The notes beneath the pieces are model-generated. The model worked only from the letters and a program-made list of their open reading frames with translations. It did no database searches and was not told the DNA's origin. This document shows positions 34,891 through 45,200 of a DNA stretch of 64,000 nt, piece after piece (the stretch's first letter is position 1; every line of letters begins with the position of its first letter). The position numbers and the translations under genes are program-made. This stretch comes from Spirochaetia bacterium (GTDB taxonomy: Bacteria; Spirochaetota; Spirochaetia; Treponematales; Treponemataceae). The stretch lies in the NCBI GenBank assembly GCA_900767955.1, contig CAAGBC010000037.1:124001-188000 (forward strand), read 5' to 3'.

Positions 34891-37737
34891 ATGAAAAAGT
34901 TTGTATCAATTCTTATATTTTCTTTTTTATCAAATTTTTTGGTTTGGTCTTTCGAGACTGATATTTCTCTATTTAATGAAATGACATCTGCTTATAATAG
35001 TGGATTTTATCCAGGTGCAATTCAGCATGCAGAACGATTAATTAAGAATTTTCCTGATTCTGTTTTTATTGCAAATGGATACGCTGTAAAAGGTGAATGT
35101 CATGTTCGTCTTGGTCAATTGGAAGAAGCTGAAGATGCGTTAAAAAATGCTCTTGTTGTAACAGAAAAAAATAGCACTTTGAATTTGGCTTGTGTTTATT
35201 GGCTTGCACGAACTTATGAATTAACAAAACGATATGAAGAAGCATTATCTGAATATCACACTTATTGTAAATTTGCTACATTAGGTGGAACTTACTATCC
35301 TAACGCAATTGTTAATTCAGGAAAAGTTTTTTACCAATTAAAAGATTATCAAAACGCAATTCCTTTGTTTGAATATTGTGTTTCAAATGGTAAAAAATAT
35401 ACTGCTTCTGTGTTTAATGATGCTTTGTTAAAATTGGCTGATTCTTATAACAAAAATGGAATGCCTACAAAAACTATTTCTTTGTTTAATAAAATTAACA
35501 AAGATGATGTTGGTTCTCTTCCATATTACTTGCTTATGAGTTATACAGGCGACGCATATAAAGATTTAAAAGAATATAAAAAAGCTTACGATTTATATTG
35601 TGAAGTTCTTTCTTCTGGTGAAAAATCTTTGTCTGCAAATGCGCTAAAAAAAGCATACAACATTTCTGCAAGTTATAAATCACAAGTTGGAACTGACCCT
35701 GGTGATGTTCTTCAAAATGCTCAAAGTTCTTTGGAAGATTCAAAAGATTTGCTTATTGAATTTTGGACTAGAATGGGAGTTGACGCTTATAACCAAAAAG
35801 ATTTTAGAAAAGCTATTAAATATTTTGAAGAAGCAAAAAAAACTGATAATACTGAAATTTTAGAATATATTGCAATTTATCGTTCTTTGATTTTAGCTGG
35901 TGAAGAAATTTCTGTAGCATCTGCCCATAGCGCTCAAAGTTATTTGGAGTCAGTTGAAACAGAGTTAGGATTAAACGAAAGTAGTTTGTATTTTCAAGAA
36001 TACAATAAACTTCATATAAAATACGATGTATTCAAGCAGAATTATGAAAAAGCAATTAGTAGAGCTGCAAAAGTAGAAACACTTGATAGCGAAACTAAAA
36101 ATTTCTTGGGAATTGCCTATTACAATTTTGGTGATTTTATAAAAGCTTGCGAAATGCTTAGCGATTCAGATTCAGTTTTGTATGCGTTGTCTTTGGCAAA
36201 ATTGCAAAAATTAAAAGAAGCGGCAAGTATTTTTGCTCGCGTAGAAAAAGCACAAGGCTTAGATGATGATTCTCGTTTGGATTATGCAAAAGTATTGTTG
36301 TATTCTGGTCGTTATACAGAAGCACAAATTGAATCTGCAAAATGTAAACAAAATGAAGCAAATTATATTCTAGGTTTGGCACAATTTAATACTCGTTCTT
36401 GGAAATATTCAGAACAAAGTTTTACTAAATATATTAATAAGGCAAAAGCAGATGAAAAATCTTTTTCTTATGCTTTGTTTTATCAAGGTTATTCCCAGTA
36501 TAAATTAGGAAAAACAAAAGAAGCTTATACAAATCTTGCTAATTTTGTAGAAAAATATCCAACCCATGAATTAAGTTGGAATGGATATATGGCTGCTGCA
36601 AATGCTGCTGTTCAGGACAAAAAATATGATTTGGCAATAAATCAAGCTGAACAGGCAATAAAATACGCTGCTAATAACGACGGTCGTGCAGAAGCAGTTT
36701 TATTGTGTGCAGAAATTCATTCCGATGCGGGTCAATATGAAAACGCAATTAATTTGTTGTTGCCTTATTCAGAATTAAAAAATGACTTTGGAATGAAATG
36801 TATATTCCAAATTGCAAGGATTTACGAAAGACAGCAAATGCTTGAGGCTGCTGATTCCAAATATAAAGAATTGGCATCAAAATTTTCTGGAAATGCCCTT
36901 GCAGAAGAAGCTTTATATCGTCGTGGAGAATTATTTTATTCTGCAAAAGATTATAAAACTGCATTAAATCGCTTTAATGAATATTCCAAAAAATATCCTG
37001 CTGGTTCCTTTGTTGATGCGGCTTGGTATTTTGCTGCTGATTGTATGGCTCGTACTCAAAATGAAACAAGAGCAATTTTGCAACATAAAGCATTGATAAA
37101 AAATTATCCTGATAGCACTTATGTATATAGTTCCGCAAAATCTTTGATGGAATTAAATCGTAATAACAAAAACTATACAGAAGCTTTGGAATATGCAAAA
37201 TTCCTTCTTGATAAATATGGTGATCAAGCTCGAAACGATGGAATTGCTAATGATGCTGCTGAATTAGATAAATTAGCTGGCGGATTAACTGAAGAAATTG
37301 TTCAGAAAATATCTGATTTTGAATCAGAAGGTGGAATTCAAACTGTTTCTGGAAGAATTATTGGAACAGAACTTGCACAAATGTATTCAAAAGCTCCTTC
37401 TTTATATAATGAAGGTGTTACATTAGCAAATAAAATGTTGCCTTTGCAAAAGAATAATATTTCTATTGAACATGAATATGCTGCTTTGAATGCGGAATTA
37501 ATTGCTAATAACTACAGAAATTCTGGAAAAAATAAAACTGCTGCAGAAATGTACTTGTCCGCAGCTGAATATTTTAGAATGTCTAAAAATGATGAAAAAG
37601 CTGCTAGTGTTTTGTATGCTGCAGTTGATGCTTTTAATGCTGAAGGCCTTAGCGGTGATGCAAATGAAACAGCAAAATTGTTACAAAAATTATATCCACA
37701 AAGTAAACAAGCAAAAAATGTAAAAGTTCAAGAGTAG
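34891..37737 (+). CDS. Large periplasmic TPR protein
   Basis: 948 residues with a signal peptide (about 1-20, SFLSNFLVWS). Almost the whole mature chain is tetratricopeptide-like helical repeats, e.g. SGFYPGAIQHAERLIKNFPD, GNALAEEALYRRGELFYSAK, SFVDAAWYFAADCMARTQNE. The -NFPDS- and -KYP- spacing is like YbgF/CpoB, BamD and other envelope TPR proteins. It heads an operon with an outer-membrane barrel and an ExbB/ExbD/TonB-like motor, so it is probably a periplasmic scaffold of that machine. The next gene starts 11 bp later. Confidence 0.85.
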   Translation: MKKFVSILIFSFLSNFLVWSFETDISLFNEMTSAYNSGFYPGAIQHAERLIKNFPDSVFIANGYAVKGECHVRLGQLEEAEDALKNALVVTEKNSTLNLACVYWLARTYELTKRYEEALSEYHTYCKFATLGGTYYPNAIVNSGKVFYQLKDYQNAIPLFEYCVSNGKKYTASVFNDALLKLADSYNKNGMPTKTISLFNKINKDDVGSLPYYLLMSYTGDAYKDLKEYKKAYDLYCEVLSSGEKSLSANALKKAYNISASYKSQVGTDPGDVLQNAQSSLEDSKDLLIEFWTRMGVDAYNQKDFRKAIKYFEEAKKTDNTEILEYIAIYRSLILAGEEISVASAHSAQSYLESVETELGLNESSLYFQEYNKLHIKYDVFKQNYEKAISRAAKVETLDSETKNFLGIAYYNFGDFIKACEMLSDSDSVLYALSLAKLQKLKEAASIFARVEKAQGLDDDSRLDYAKVLLYSGRYTEAQIESAKCKQNEANYILGLAQFNTRSWKYSEQSFTKYINKAKADEKSFSYALFYQGYSQYKLGKTKEAYTNLANFVEKYPTHELSWNGYMAAANAAVQDKKYDLAINQAEQAIKYAANNDGRAEAVLLCAEIHSDAGQYENAINLLLPYSELKNDFGMKCIFQIARIYERQQMLEAADSKYKELASKFSGNALAEEALYRRGELFYSAKDYKTALNRFNEYSKKYPAGSFVDAAWYFAADCMARTQNETRAILQHKALIKNYPDSTYVYSSAKSLMELNRNNKNYTEALEYAKFLLDKYGDQARNDGIANDAAELDKLAGGLTEEIVQKISDFESEGGIQTVSGRIIGTELAQMYSKAPSLYNEGVTLANKMLPLQKNNISIEHEYAALNAELIANNYRNSGKNKTAAEMYLSAAEYFRMSKNDEKAASVLYAAVDAFNAEGLSGDANETAKLLQKLYPQSKQAKNVKVQE

Positions 37738-37748
37738 TAGGTGAGAAT

Positions 37749-39407
37749 ATGAAAAATATCAAAAGAAATTGTTTAGGAATTTATTTTATTTTAAGTGTTA
37801 CTTCATTTTGTTTTTCACAAGAAGTAAATGTTGCAGAAGAAGCAATTACATTGCCTGATGTTTCTACTGTAATTTCAGATGGTGCAATCAAAGCTGGAAA
37901 GAGTGCTGTTCCTGATTATTCAGAAGTTTTACCAAAAACAGAAATTGATGCAGAACTTTTGCCACAACTTCCTGATTCTGAAAATATTGCTGTAGAAGAA
38001 GAAAAAGTAGAAATGTTGAAAGCTACTTCCGAAAAAGATGTTTATGCAGAAGGTATTGCAGGTTGTGGACTTCCAGGATTTTTTATTGGGAACTTTTCTG
38101 TTTATAGACAATCAGGAAACAATCCATTTAAGATTTCCTTTATGCACGAAGGTGCTTCTGGTTATGCAAGAAATGCTTTAACAGCTGGCTATTTTGATAG
38201 AAATACAGAAATTTCTGCTGAAAAAACTTTTACAACAAATACTATGAAATTCTATATGGCTGGTTCCTATAAAACATTAGCCGATGGAATGCAAAATAAA
38301 GTAGAAAATATCAGTGATGTTACAAAAGAAATTATGTCAGCATCTTTTTTATATGACTGGAAATTGCCAAAGGGTTTTGGAATTAATTCAAAAATTGAAG
38401 GTGATTGGTATAAAAGATTTGCGTGTGTTGTTGGTGAACCTGTAACTCCAATTCTTGATTATGGTAAAGATATTTCTACTTTGGAATTTGTTCCTCAGTT
38501 GGGATTTTCTTGGGAATATAAAGGTTTTTACACTAATCTTGGTGGAAAATATTCTTTATTCAATAATTTAAATAATTCATTTGTAGAAAGAGATATAATT
38601 AATCGTGGTGATTTTAGCTTGGCTCTTGGTTGGAAACATGATTTTATAAATATTTATGGAAATGCAAATGTAGTTGTTGGAAATGAAATTGGTAATGAAT
38701 CTGCACTTTTTCCTTTTACTGTAGGAGCTGATTTTTCATTTGTAACAGGCCTTTCTTCAAGAAATATGAATATATCTTTGAGTGGTGGTCTTGATTCTTA
38801 TTCTTTGTCTGCAAAAGATTTGGAACTTGCATATAAATTTACAGCTTTATCTTTTATGCCTTCTGAAACAACTGATTGGTTCGGAAAACTTGTGTTAGGA
38901 ATTCCTGTAAAAGAAATGTTTACAATAAACTTTGATGGTGTTTTCAAAATGACAGCCTTTGATAATGGAACTTGGCAGCCAAATTATAATTCAGAAACAA
39001 CATTGTACGGGCAATATGCTTTTGAGCAAAAAGATATGATTCAAGTAAATACTACAACTTCAGTTTCTTTTAGAGTTGGAATTGCAACTATTTCCGCTTT
39101 ATGGAAAGCTTGTTGGGGTGATGTTGCTGCTTTAAATTATCAAAATTACATTGGGGCAGTTGTTTCTGTTCAGGATGAAAATTCTCGTTTTGGAATTGAT
39201 GCTTCATTTGGTATGCCAACAGATTCTAATGCAGATATAATTCCAATTATTGATATGTCAGCATTTTTCAGATTAACTCAGGCTGTAAGACTTGCAGTTT
39301 CAGTTGAGGATATTGTAAAATTAATTTCTGGTGATTCTAGAACTTATGCAGGAGATTATATCGATAGAAGTGGTTCCGCTGCTATATTGGTAAAATTCTT
39401 CTTCTAA
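37749..39407 (+). CDS. Outer-membrane beta-barrel protein, unknown function
   Basis: 552 residues. A signal peptide ends near SFCFSQ. A Pro/Glu-rich segment (about 25-95) is followed by a long set of amphipathic strands (FKISFMHEGASGYARN, NLGGKYSLFNNL, FSLALGWKHDF) that ends in the C-terminal aromatic motif KFFF, the usual signal for BAM insertion. A classical TonB-dependent receptor plug is not obvious. Gene order (TPR, barrel, ExbB, ExbD, TonB-like) suggests the barrel is the outer-membrane client of the motor. Possible alternatives are a porin or an export pore. Confidence 0.75.
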   Translation: MKNIKRNCLGIYFILSVTSFCFSQEVNVAEEAITLPDVSTVISDGAIKAGKSAVPDYSEVLPKTEIDAELLPQLPDSENIAVEEEKVEMLKATSEKDVYAEGIAGCGLPGFFIGNFSVYRQSGNNPFKISFMHEGASGYARNALTAGYFDRNTEISAEKTFTTNTMKFYMAGSYKTLADGMQNKVENISDVTKEIMSASFLYDWKLPKGFGINSKIEGDWYKRFACVVGEPVTPILDYGKDISTLEFVPQLGFSWEYKGFYTNLGGKYSLFNNLNNSFVERDIINRGDFSLALGWKHDFINIYGNANVVVGNEIGNESALFPFTVGADFSFVTGLSSRNMNISLSGGLDSYSLSAKDLELAYKFTALSFMPSETTDWFGKLVLGIPVKEMFTINFDGVFKMTAFDNGTWQPNYNSETTLYGQYAFEQKDMIQVNTTTSVSFRVGIATISALWKACWGDVAALNYQNYIGAVVSVQDENSRFGIDASFGMPTDSNADIIPIIDMSAFFRLTQAVRLAVSVEDIVKLISGDSRTYAGDYIDRSGSAAILVKFFF

Positions 39408-39458
39408 TAAATAGAATAAAATAGAAAAAATACTTAAAAATATTATAGGAGAAATATT

Positions 39459-40067
39459 GTGTTTGAAACTTTAAAAGCTGGTGGTGTTTTAATGCTACCA
39501 ATCATATTATGTGGCGTTATTGCTACTTTTATTATTATTGAAAGATGTTTTTATTTTTATGTTACAAAAAAGCGTGATGCAAAGTTGATGTATGATTTGA
39601 ATGAATCATTAAAAATCAAAAATTTTGAATTAGCTAAAGAAAATTGTGTTGAAGCTGATACTCCTACTGCACAAGTTGTAAAAAAAGCAATTGATTGTCG
39701 TGATTGGAATGAATCAGATTTGCGTGAAGTGGTTGAAGCTGAAATGGAAATAGTTGTTCCTCGTTTTGAACATTTGTTGACTCCACTTGGAACAATTGCT
39801 AATATTGCTACTCTTTTAGGGCTTCTTGGAACTGTAACTGGAAATATTAAGGCATTTAGCGTTCTTAGTGGCGGTGGTTCAATGGGGGATCCTGCTGCTT
39901 TAGCTGGTGCAATTGGTGAAGCTTTGATGACAACTGTGGCTGGTCTTATTGTTTCTATTCCTTCTATTATTTTCTACAATTATTTTGTTTCAAGAGTTCG
40001 CCGTAGAATTGCAGAAATGGAATCTAATGTTACTTCTGTATTAATTAAACTTTTTGGAAGGGTATAA
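39459..40067 (+). CDS. MotA/TolQ/ExbB proton channel protein
   Basis: 202 residues with three membrane helices: about 10-30, 110-140 (IATLLGLLGTVTGNIKAF, the family signature) and 150-175 (ALMTTVAGLIVSIPSIIFYNYF). It forms the stator with ExbD/TolR that converts proton flow to movement of TonB/TolA. The GTG start at 39459 is preceded by AGGAG. The gene ends one base before exbD begins. Whether this is the Tol or the TonB system cannot be decided; no TolB or Pal gene is nearby. Confidence 0.93.
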   Translation: MFETLKAGGVLMLPIILCGVIATFIIIERCFYFYVTKKRDAKLMYDLNESLKIKNFELAKENCVEADTPTAQVVKKAIDCRDWNESDLREVVEAEMEIVVPRFEHLLTPLGTIANIATLLGLLGTVTGNIKAFSVLSGGGSMGDPAALAGAIGEALMTTVAGLIVSIPSIIFYNYFVSRVRRRIAEMESNVTSVLIKLFGRV

Positions 40068-40068
40068 T

Positions 40069-40479
40069 ATGAAGTTAAAAAATAAATCAGGTGGAATTCA
40101 AGCAAATGTTGATATGACACCAATGATTGATGTTGTTTTTCAGCTTATTATTTTCTTTCTAGTTTCTACTACTTTTGCAATATTGCCAGGAATTAATTTA
40201 AAACTTCCAGAAAGTACAACTTCTGAAAATACTTCAAATGTTGGTATTACAATCACTGCTGATAAAAATGGTGGTTTGTGGTTCAACGATAAGCAAGTTT
40301 CATTTAAGTCTTTGGGAACAGAACTTTCTTCTTATGATACAAAAAAAATAAAGAAGGAAGAATTTCCTATTACATTAGAAGCTGATGCTGATGTTACAAA
40401 TGGTACAATTGTAAAAATTTTTGACATAATAAGAGAAAATGGTTATTCAGCGGTAAATTTGAGAACTTCGGATAAATAA
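40069..40479 (+). CDS. ExbD/TolR biopolymer transport protein
   Basis: 136 residues. The single N-terminal helix has the proton-carrying aspartate of the family in VDMTPMIDVVFQLIIFFLVS (the Asp of MID). A periplasmic domain follows. The ATG at 40069 is preceded by GGAAGGG, so the in-frame TTG at 40054 is not the start. The stop codon overlaps the next ATG by one base, suggesting translational coupling with the TonB-like protein. Confidence 0.93.
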   Translation: MKLKNKSGGIQANVDMTPMIDVVFQLIIFFLVSTTFAILPGINLKLPESTTSENTSNVGITITADKNGGLWFNDKQVSFKSLGTELSSYDTKKIKKEEFPITLEADADVTNGTIVKIFDIIRENGYSAVNLRTSDK

Positions 40480-41552
40480 TGTTAAATAAAATTATAAATG
40501 AGCAAAGATTTGATAAAGTAGCTTCTCAAGGTATAAAACTTAGTTTTATTGTTACGCTAATTTTTTGGATTATTACATTAGTTTTTTTAGCAGTGTACTC
40601 TCCAAAATCTGAAAAAACATATAAAACTGTAAAAATTACTTTAGCACCAACACCTGTTGAGCGTGTTGAAAAAAAAGTAGCAAATGTTCCAGCTCCTTCT
40701 GAAGCGGCGTCAAAACCAGCTCCTGCTCCTCAAAAAGCTGCGGCTCCTGCAAAAAAGGCAGCACAGCCTTCAACTTCAAAAGTAGCACAAACTTCTACAG
40801 CAAAAAATACTACTCCAAAGCCAGCTGCAAAAACTGCAACTACTGAACCTGCAAAAGGAACTAGTGCTAAGCCTCAACAGAAAAAGCAAATTACATACAA
40901 AAAAAGCGTTGAAGAATTAATGGCTGAGCAAGCTGCGTCTTCATCAAAAAATAAATCTTGGGATGACAGCATGTTTGATGATGAAGATTCTTCATCAGTT
41001 TCAACTTCTTCAAGTTCATCTTCAAATGTAGGTCAAATTTCTGGAACTAGCGCTTTGTCAGGAACAGCTGCATCTTCTGCAGGAAGTCATCAATCTGTTT
41101 CAAGTGTAAGTAGTACAGCTAATTCTTCAGTGGGAGTAAGTTCTTCTGCAACAAAATCTGCTTTAGGAAAAATTGCTACAACTTCTTATGTTTATGATAA
41201 AACAGCGGGAATTGATTCACAAGCTACTATTAAATCATCAACTGCTTCTGACGGAAAAGTTGCAGTTGCTTTGTCAGATGGAAGTGCAAGAATTTTGCTA
41301 GAACCAGCAAAACCTGTTATAATAATTTCTGCAGCAAATGCAAAATTAATAGATAGTACTAGAACTGTGGAAATCAGTTTTAGAATTCTTCCAGAAGGTA
41401 ATGTTCCTTTGAATGGAATAAAAATTACACCTTCTGCACTTTTGCCATTGGAAATTCAGGCTGAAATTAAAAAACAAATTTCAACTTGGCGCTTTGCTTC
41501 GGCTTCTGATGATGGACAAGCTGTGTTTGAGTATAGTATTATTAAACGATAA
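40479..41552 (+). CDS. TonB/TolA-like energy transducer
   Basis: 357 residues. One membrane helix (about 22-42, LSFIVTLIFWIITLVFLAVY) is followed by a Pro/Ala/Lys-rich periplasm-spanning segment (about 50-145), a Ser-rich stretch (about 165-225) and a C-terminal domain (about 275-357) ending TWRFASASDDGQAVFEYSII, close to the TonB C-terminal fold with its final strand. It should carry the movement of the ExbB/ExbD motor to the outer membrane. It overlaps exbD by one base. The long Ser run is unusual for TonB and may be species-specific. Confidence 0.85.
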   Translation: MLNKIINEQRFDKVASQGIKLSFIVTLIFWIITLVFLAVYSPKSEKTYKTVKITLAPTPVERVEKKVANVPAPSEAASKPAPAPQKAAAPAKKAAQPSTSKVAQTSTAKNTTPKPAAKTATTEPAKGTSAKPQQKKQITYKKSVEELMAEQAASSSKNKSWDDSMFDDEDSSSVSTSSSSSSNVGQISGTSALSGTAASSAGSHQSVSSVSSTANSSVGVSSSATKSALGKIATTSYVYDKTAGIDSQATIKSSTASDGKVAVALSDGSARILLEPAKPVIIISAANAKLIDSTRTVEISFRILPEGNVPLNGIKITPSALLPLEIQAEIKKQISTWRFASASDDGQAVFEYSIIKR

Positions 41553-41573
41553 ACTTAAGTTTTAGGAGTTTTT

Positions 41574-42257
41574 GTGTACATTAAAAATCTTGGAGAAATA
41601 GAAGCTATCGCTTTCGATATTGATGGAACTTTATATCCTCAAAATAGTATTCATTGGCGTGCAATTTTTCATTACATTATTCATAATTATTTCTTTTTGT
41701 ATTATGGAATTGTAAGAAGCAAACTTCACAAAATGAATAGATTAGAAGATTTAAATGATACACAAGCTGAATTAATGGCAAAAGGTCTTTTGTGTTCCAA
41801 GGAAGTTGCAAAAGAAAAGTTGCGTAAAATTGTTTATGACGGTTTAAAAAAATATTTTAAACGCATAAAATGTTATGATAATGTTCCTGAAACTTTTGAA
41901 AAATTCAAAAACGCAGGTTTTAAGCTTGCTCTTCTTTCTGATTTTCCTCCTGAGCAAAAAGGGGAAATTTGGGGCGTAAAAAAATATTGTGATGTTGTAT
42001 TAGGCACAGAACAATTAGGAGCTTTGAAGCCTGATCCATATTCCTTTTTAGAAATGGCAAAAATGTTAAATGTAGAACCTTCTAAAATATTGTATGTTGG
42101 TAATAGCAAAAAATACGATGTTGCAGGTTCTCATAATGCAGGAATGAAGTGTGCATATCTAGTTCCATTTAGAAAACGACTGTTTAAAAAATTTATAAAA
42201 GAACCTGAGATTTGTTTTTCAAACTATCGTCAGTTACAAGATATTGTGTTACAATAA
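41574..42257 (+). CDS. HAD-superfamily hydrolase
   Basis: 227 residues. Motif I AFDIDGTLY has nucleophile Asp15 and Asp17; motif II LLSDFPP, motif III with GALKPDPYSF (Lys), and motif IV VGNSKKYDVAGSHNAGM are in order. An inserted helical cap (about 30-110) makes it a C1-type phosphatase like the PGP/YjjG group. The substrate is unknown. GTG start at 41574, AGGAG 5 nt upstream. It sits inside the envelope operon, 21 bp after the TonB-like gene. Confidence 0.88.
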   Translation: MYIKNLGEIEAIAFDIDGTLYPQNSIHWRAIFHYIIHNYFFLYYGIVRSKLHKMNRLEDLNDTQAELMAKGLLCSKEVAKEKLRKIVYDGLKKYFKRIKCYDNVPETFEKFKNAGFKLALLSDFPPEQKGEIWGVKKYCDVVLGTEQLGALKPDPYSFLEMAKMLNVEPSKILYVGNSKKYDVAGSHNAGMKCAYLVPFRKRLFKKFIKEPEICFSNYRQLQDIVLQ

Positions 42258-42294
42258 AAAAAAAGTTTAATTTCGCATTTTCTGGTGGGGAAAA

Positions 42295-45200
42295 ATGTCT
42301 ATAATCACTATTATTATTTCAGCTGCTATTGCGGCAGGAATTTCCTATTTATTACATATTCTGGATAAAGATAATAATTCTATGGAAAAAGTTAAACGCT
42401 ATGCAGATAAGCGTTTGGCTGAATTTAATCAGTATTTTCAAACTGAACGAAAAACTCTTGATGAGGCTTCTGCAGAAATAGAAACTCGTCAGGCACAGGC
42501 TTCTGCAGCAATTAGACGCTTTGAAGAACAAATTTCTCAGTTCAAAAAGATGACAGAAAATCTTCAGGCAGATTCAAATGCTGTTCATAATATTGAAGAA
42601 AAAATTACAGATTATGATAAAGTCGTTTCAGAATTAATTCAAATGACTGCTCGTGTTGAAGAAAATCTTGAAAATGTTAAAAAAGAATCATTAGTTATAG
42701 ATAAATTATATGAACGATTAAATACAAATCAGAAAAATATGGATACATTAGAAAAGCGTATTCCACAGATTGCTAATGATTTTGCAACAAAAAATGGCGA
42801 CCAATTAAAATTAATCGGAAACAAACTTCTTGATGAATATAATCTAAAAGCAGAACAATTGAAGAAATCTCTTGCTGCTCTTGAAGAAAATGCAAATAAA
42901 GCTTCAATGTCATTTCAGCAGGAAATTTCTAGTGTTTATTCTTCTGCATCAAAAAAAGCACAAGAACTTGAAGATGAAGCATTTAAACATTTGAGTGTTC
43001 AAGCACAACAAAGAACTGATGCTTATCAAAAAAGCATGAATGAAAATATTGTTTCTTTGAAAAATTTGTTTGAATTAAAAATGCAAGAAGTGAAACAAGC
43101 AATTGAAGAAAGAACTTCTTCTATTGAAGATGCAACAAAAAATAAAGTTGATGAATTTGATAAAAAGTTCAATCAGATTTATGTAGATTTATCTGCAAAG
43201 TTTAAACAAAAATCTTCAGAACTTGATGCTGAAATAGAAGCAAAAAGTTCAGAAGTTTCAGAACTTTGTAAAGAATCAAATTCAAAAACAACTTCAAGTA
43301 TAAAAGCAAGTTTTGAAGATTTAGATAATAAATACAAACAAAAACTAGAAGAATTTACTTCAAATTTTGATTCAAAATTTAACCAGATTCATGAAAAGTA
43401 TGTAAAGCAACTTGATGGAATTGACGGAAAAAATGATGGCCGCATTAGTGAAATTCAGCAAAAAGTTGTAGATGCTGATGAAAAATCAAAAGCACAAATA
43501 GAAGCTCTAAAACAAAAGTATTTAGCAAGTTTAAATTCTATTAATGAAAAATATTCTCAGCAATTAGCTCAAATGACTGAAAAAAATGATAAGCGAATTG
43601 GTGAACTTGATAAAAAATACGATGATATGTATGAAGCAATTTTCAACAAAAGCGAAGCCGCACAAAATAATTTTGATGAAAGTTTTACACAGCAAATTAA
43701 TCGTTATTCAGAAACTTATGAAGCAAAATTGGTTTCATTGCAAAATGCTTATGATTCAAAATTCAATGAGTTAAAAGATGATTACACAAATAATTTAACA
43801 AATATTGATAATGAAACTAATTCTCGTATTTCTGATATAACACAAAAATATGATGCAATTTATGATGAATTGAATAAAAAATATTCTGAAGCAACAGCAG
43901 GATTGGCTGAACAAATTGAAACTGTTCAACAGATTTACAGTGAAAAAGAAGGTGGAATTAATTCCGAATTAACTGCAAAAATTGATGCTTTAAGTGAACA
44001 ATACAGACAGCAAATTGCAGTTCTTCGTGATGAATTAAATACATCTTTGGAACAGGCAAAACAGACATCATTTAGTTTGCAGGAAAGTGTAGAAGATAAT
44101 TCTAAAAATCTTGAAGCAGTTAAATCAGGATTTGATGAACAAATTCAAAATATTCAGAATAAATACGGCACTTTATTTTCAAATGCAATTTCACAGGCTG
44201 AACAGAGAGAACATGAAGCTTATGAAAAATTTGCAAAATCAGCTGATGAAAACTTTGAACGCTATAATGCCTCTGTTCAAGAAAAAATTGATACACTTAA
44301 AACAACTTTGGCAGATACATTTTCCACAATGTCACGCAATATTGATACATCAGTTCAAAATGCAGAAGCATCTCTTGCTCGCATAAAGAATGAATGTGAT
44401 CAAGCGTTGGAAAAGGCAGAAGAAATTCAGCCTGAATTAAATTCAAAAGTTCAAGCTATCGAATCAAAAATTGAAGATTTTAAATCAAAATCCACAGAAA
44501 AGCTTTCTGAACTTGCACAGATGATAGATTCTTCTGTTGCTCGAATTTCAGCTGCTTGTGAAGCTCAGCAAGATAAAGCTTTGGTAGGAATTGATAATCA
44601 GTTAGCTTCTTATAAAAAAGATATGGAATATCGCTTATCTCGCTTGGAAGCATCTGGAAGTGATATTGATTATCTTGAAAAAAATATTAAAACCGCAATG
44701 GAAGAAGTTCAGAAAAGAGTTTTACATACTTTTGATGAATTTACAGACGAACAGCAAAAGCGTCATGACCAATTTGCTAATTCAATTAAAAATAATTCCG
44801 AATTGTTGGAAAAAGAATTATCTGAAATTGAACAAAATATCGAAAATCTAAAAGAAACTGCAATTGGAAGTATGAGTCAAAAATTGCAAGGTTTTGAAGA
44901 TAATTTTGATAGAGATTTAAAAATGCGTGCAGATAAAATTATGGAAGATTTATCTGAATGGAAAACTTCTTTTGATGGAAAAATTGATTCATTAACAGCT
45001 TCTTATCAAAATGAACGCAAAGATATTGAAGTTCAGTATAATGAAGATTTGAAACAAAAATTATCTGCCTTGATGCAAAAAAATGATGATCAAGTTGCTC
45101 GCATTGAAGAAAATTTAAAACAAACTGAAAATTCTACTCAGCGACAAATTGCTGAATTAAAATCAATTGTTTCTAAATTTTCATCTGAAATGACTTTAAA

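Noticed and set aside
39459..41552. Tol-Pal system
   Set aside because: ExbB/TolQ, ExbD/TolR and a TonB/TolA-like protein are present, but no TolB or Pal gene is found in the window, so I keep the neutral names.
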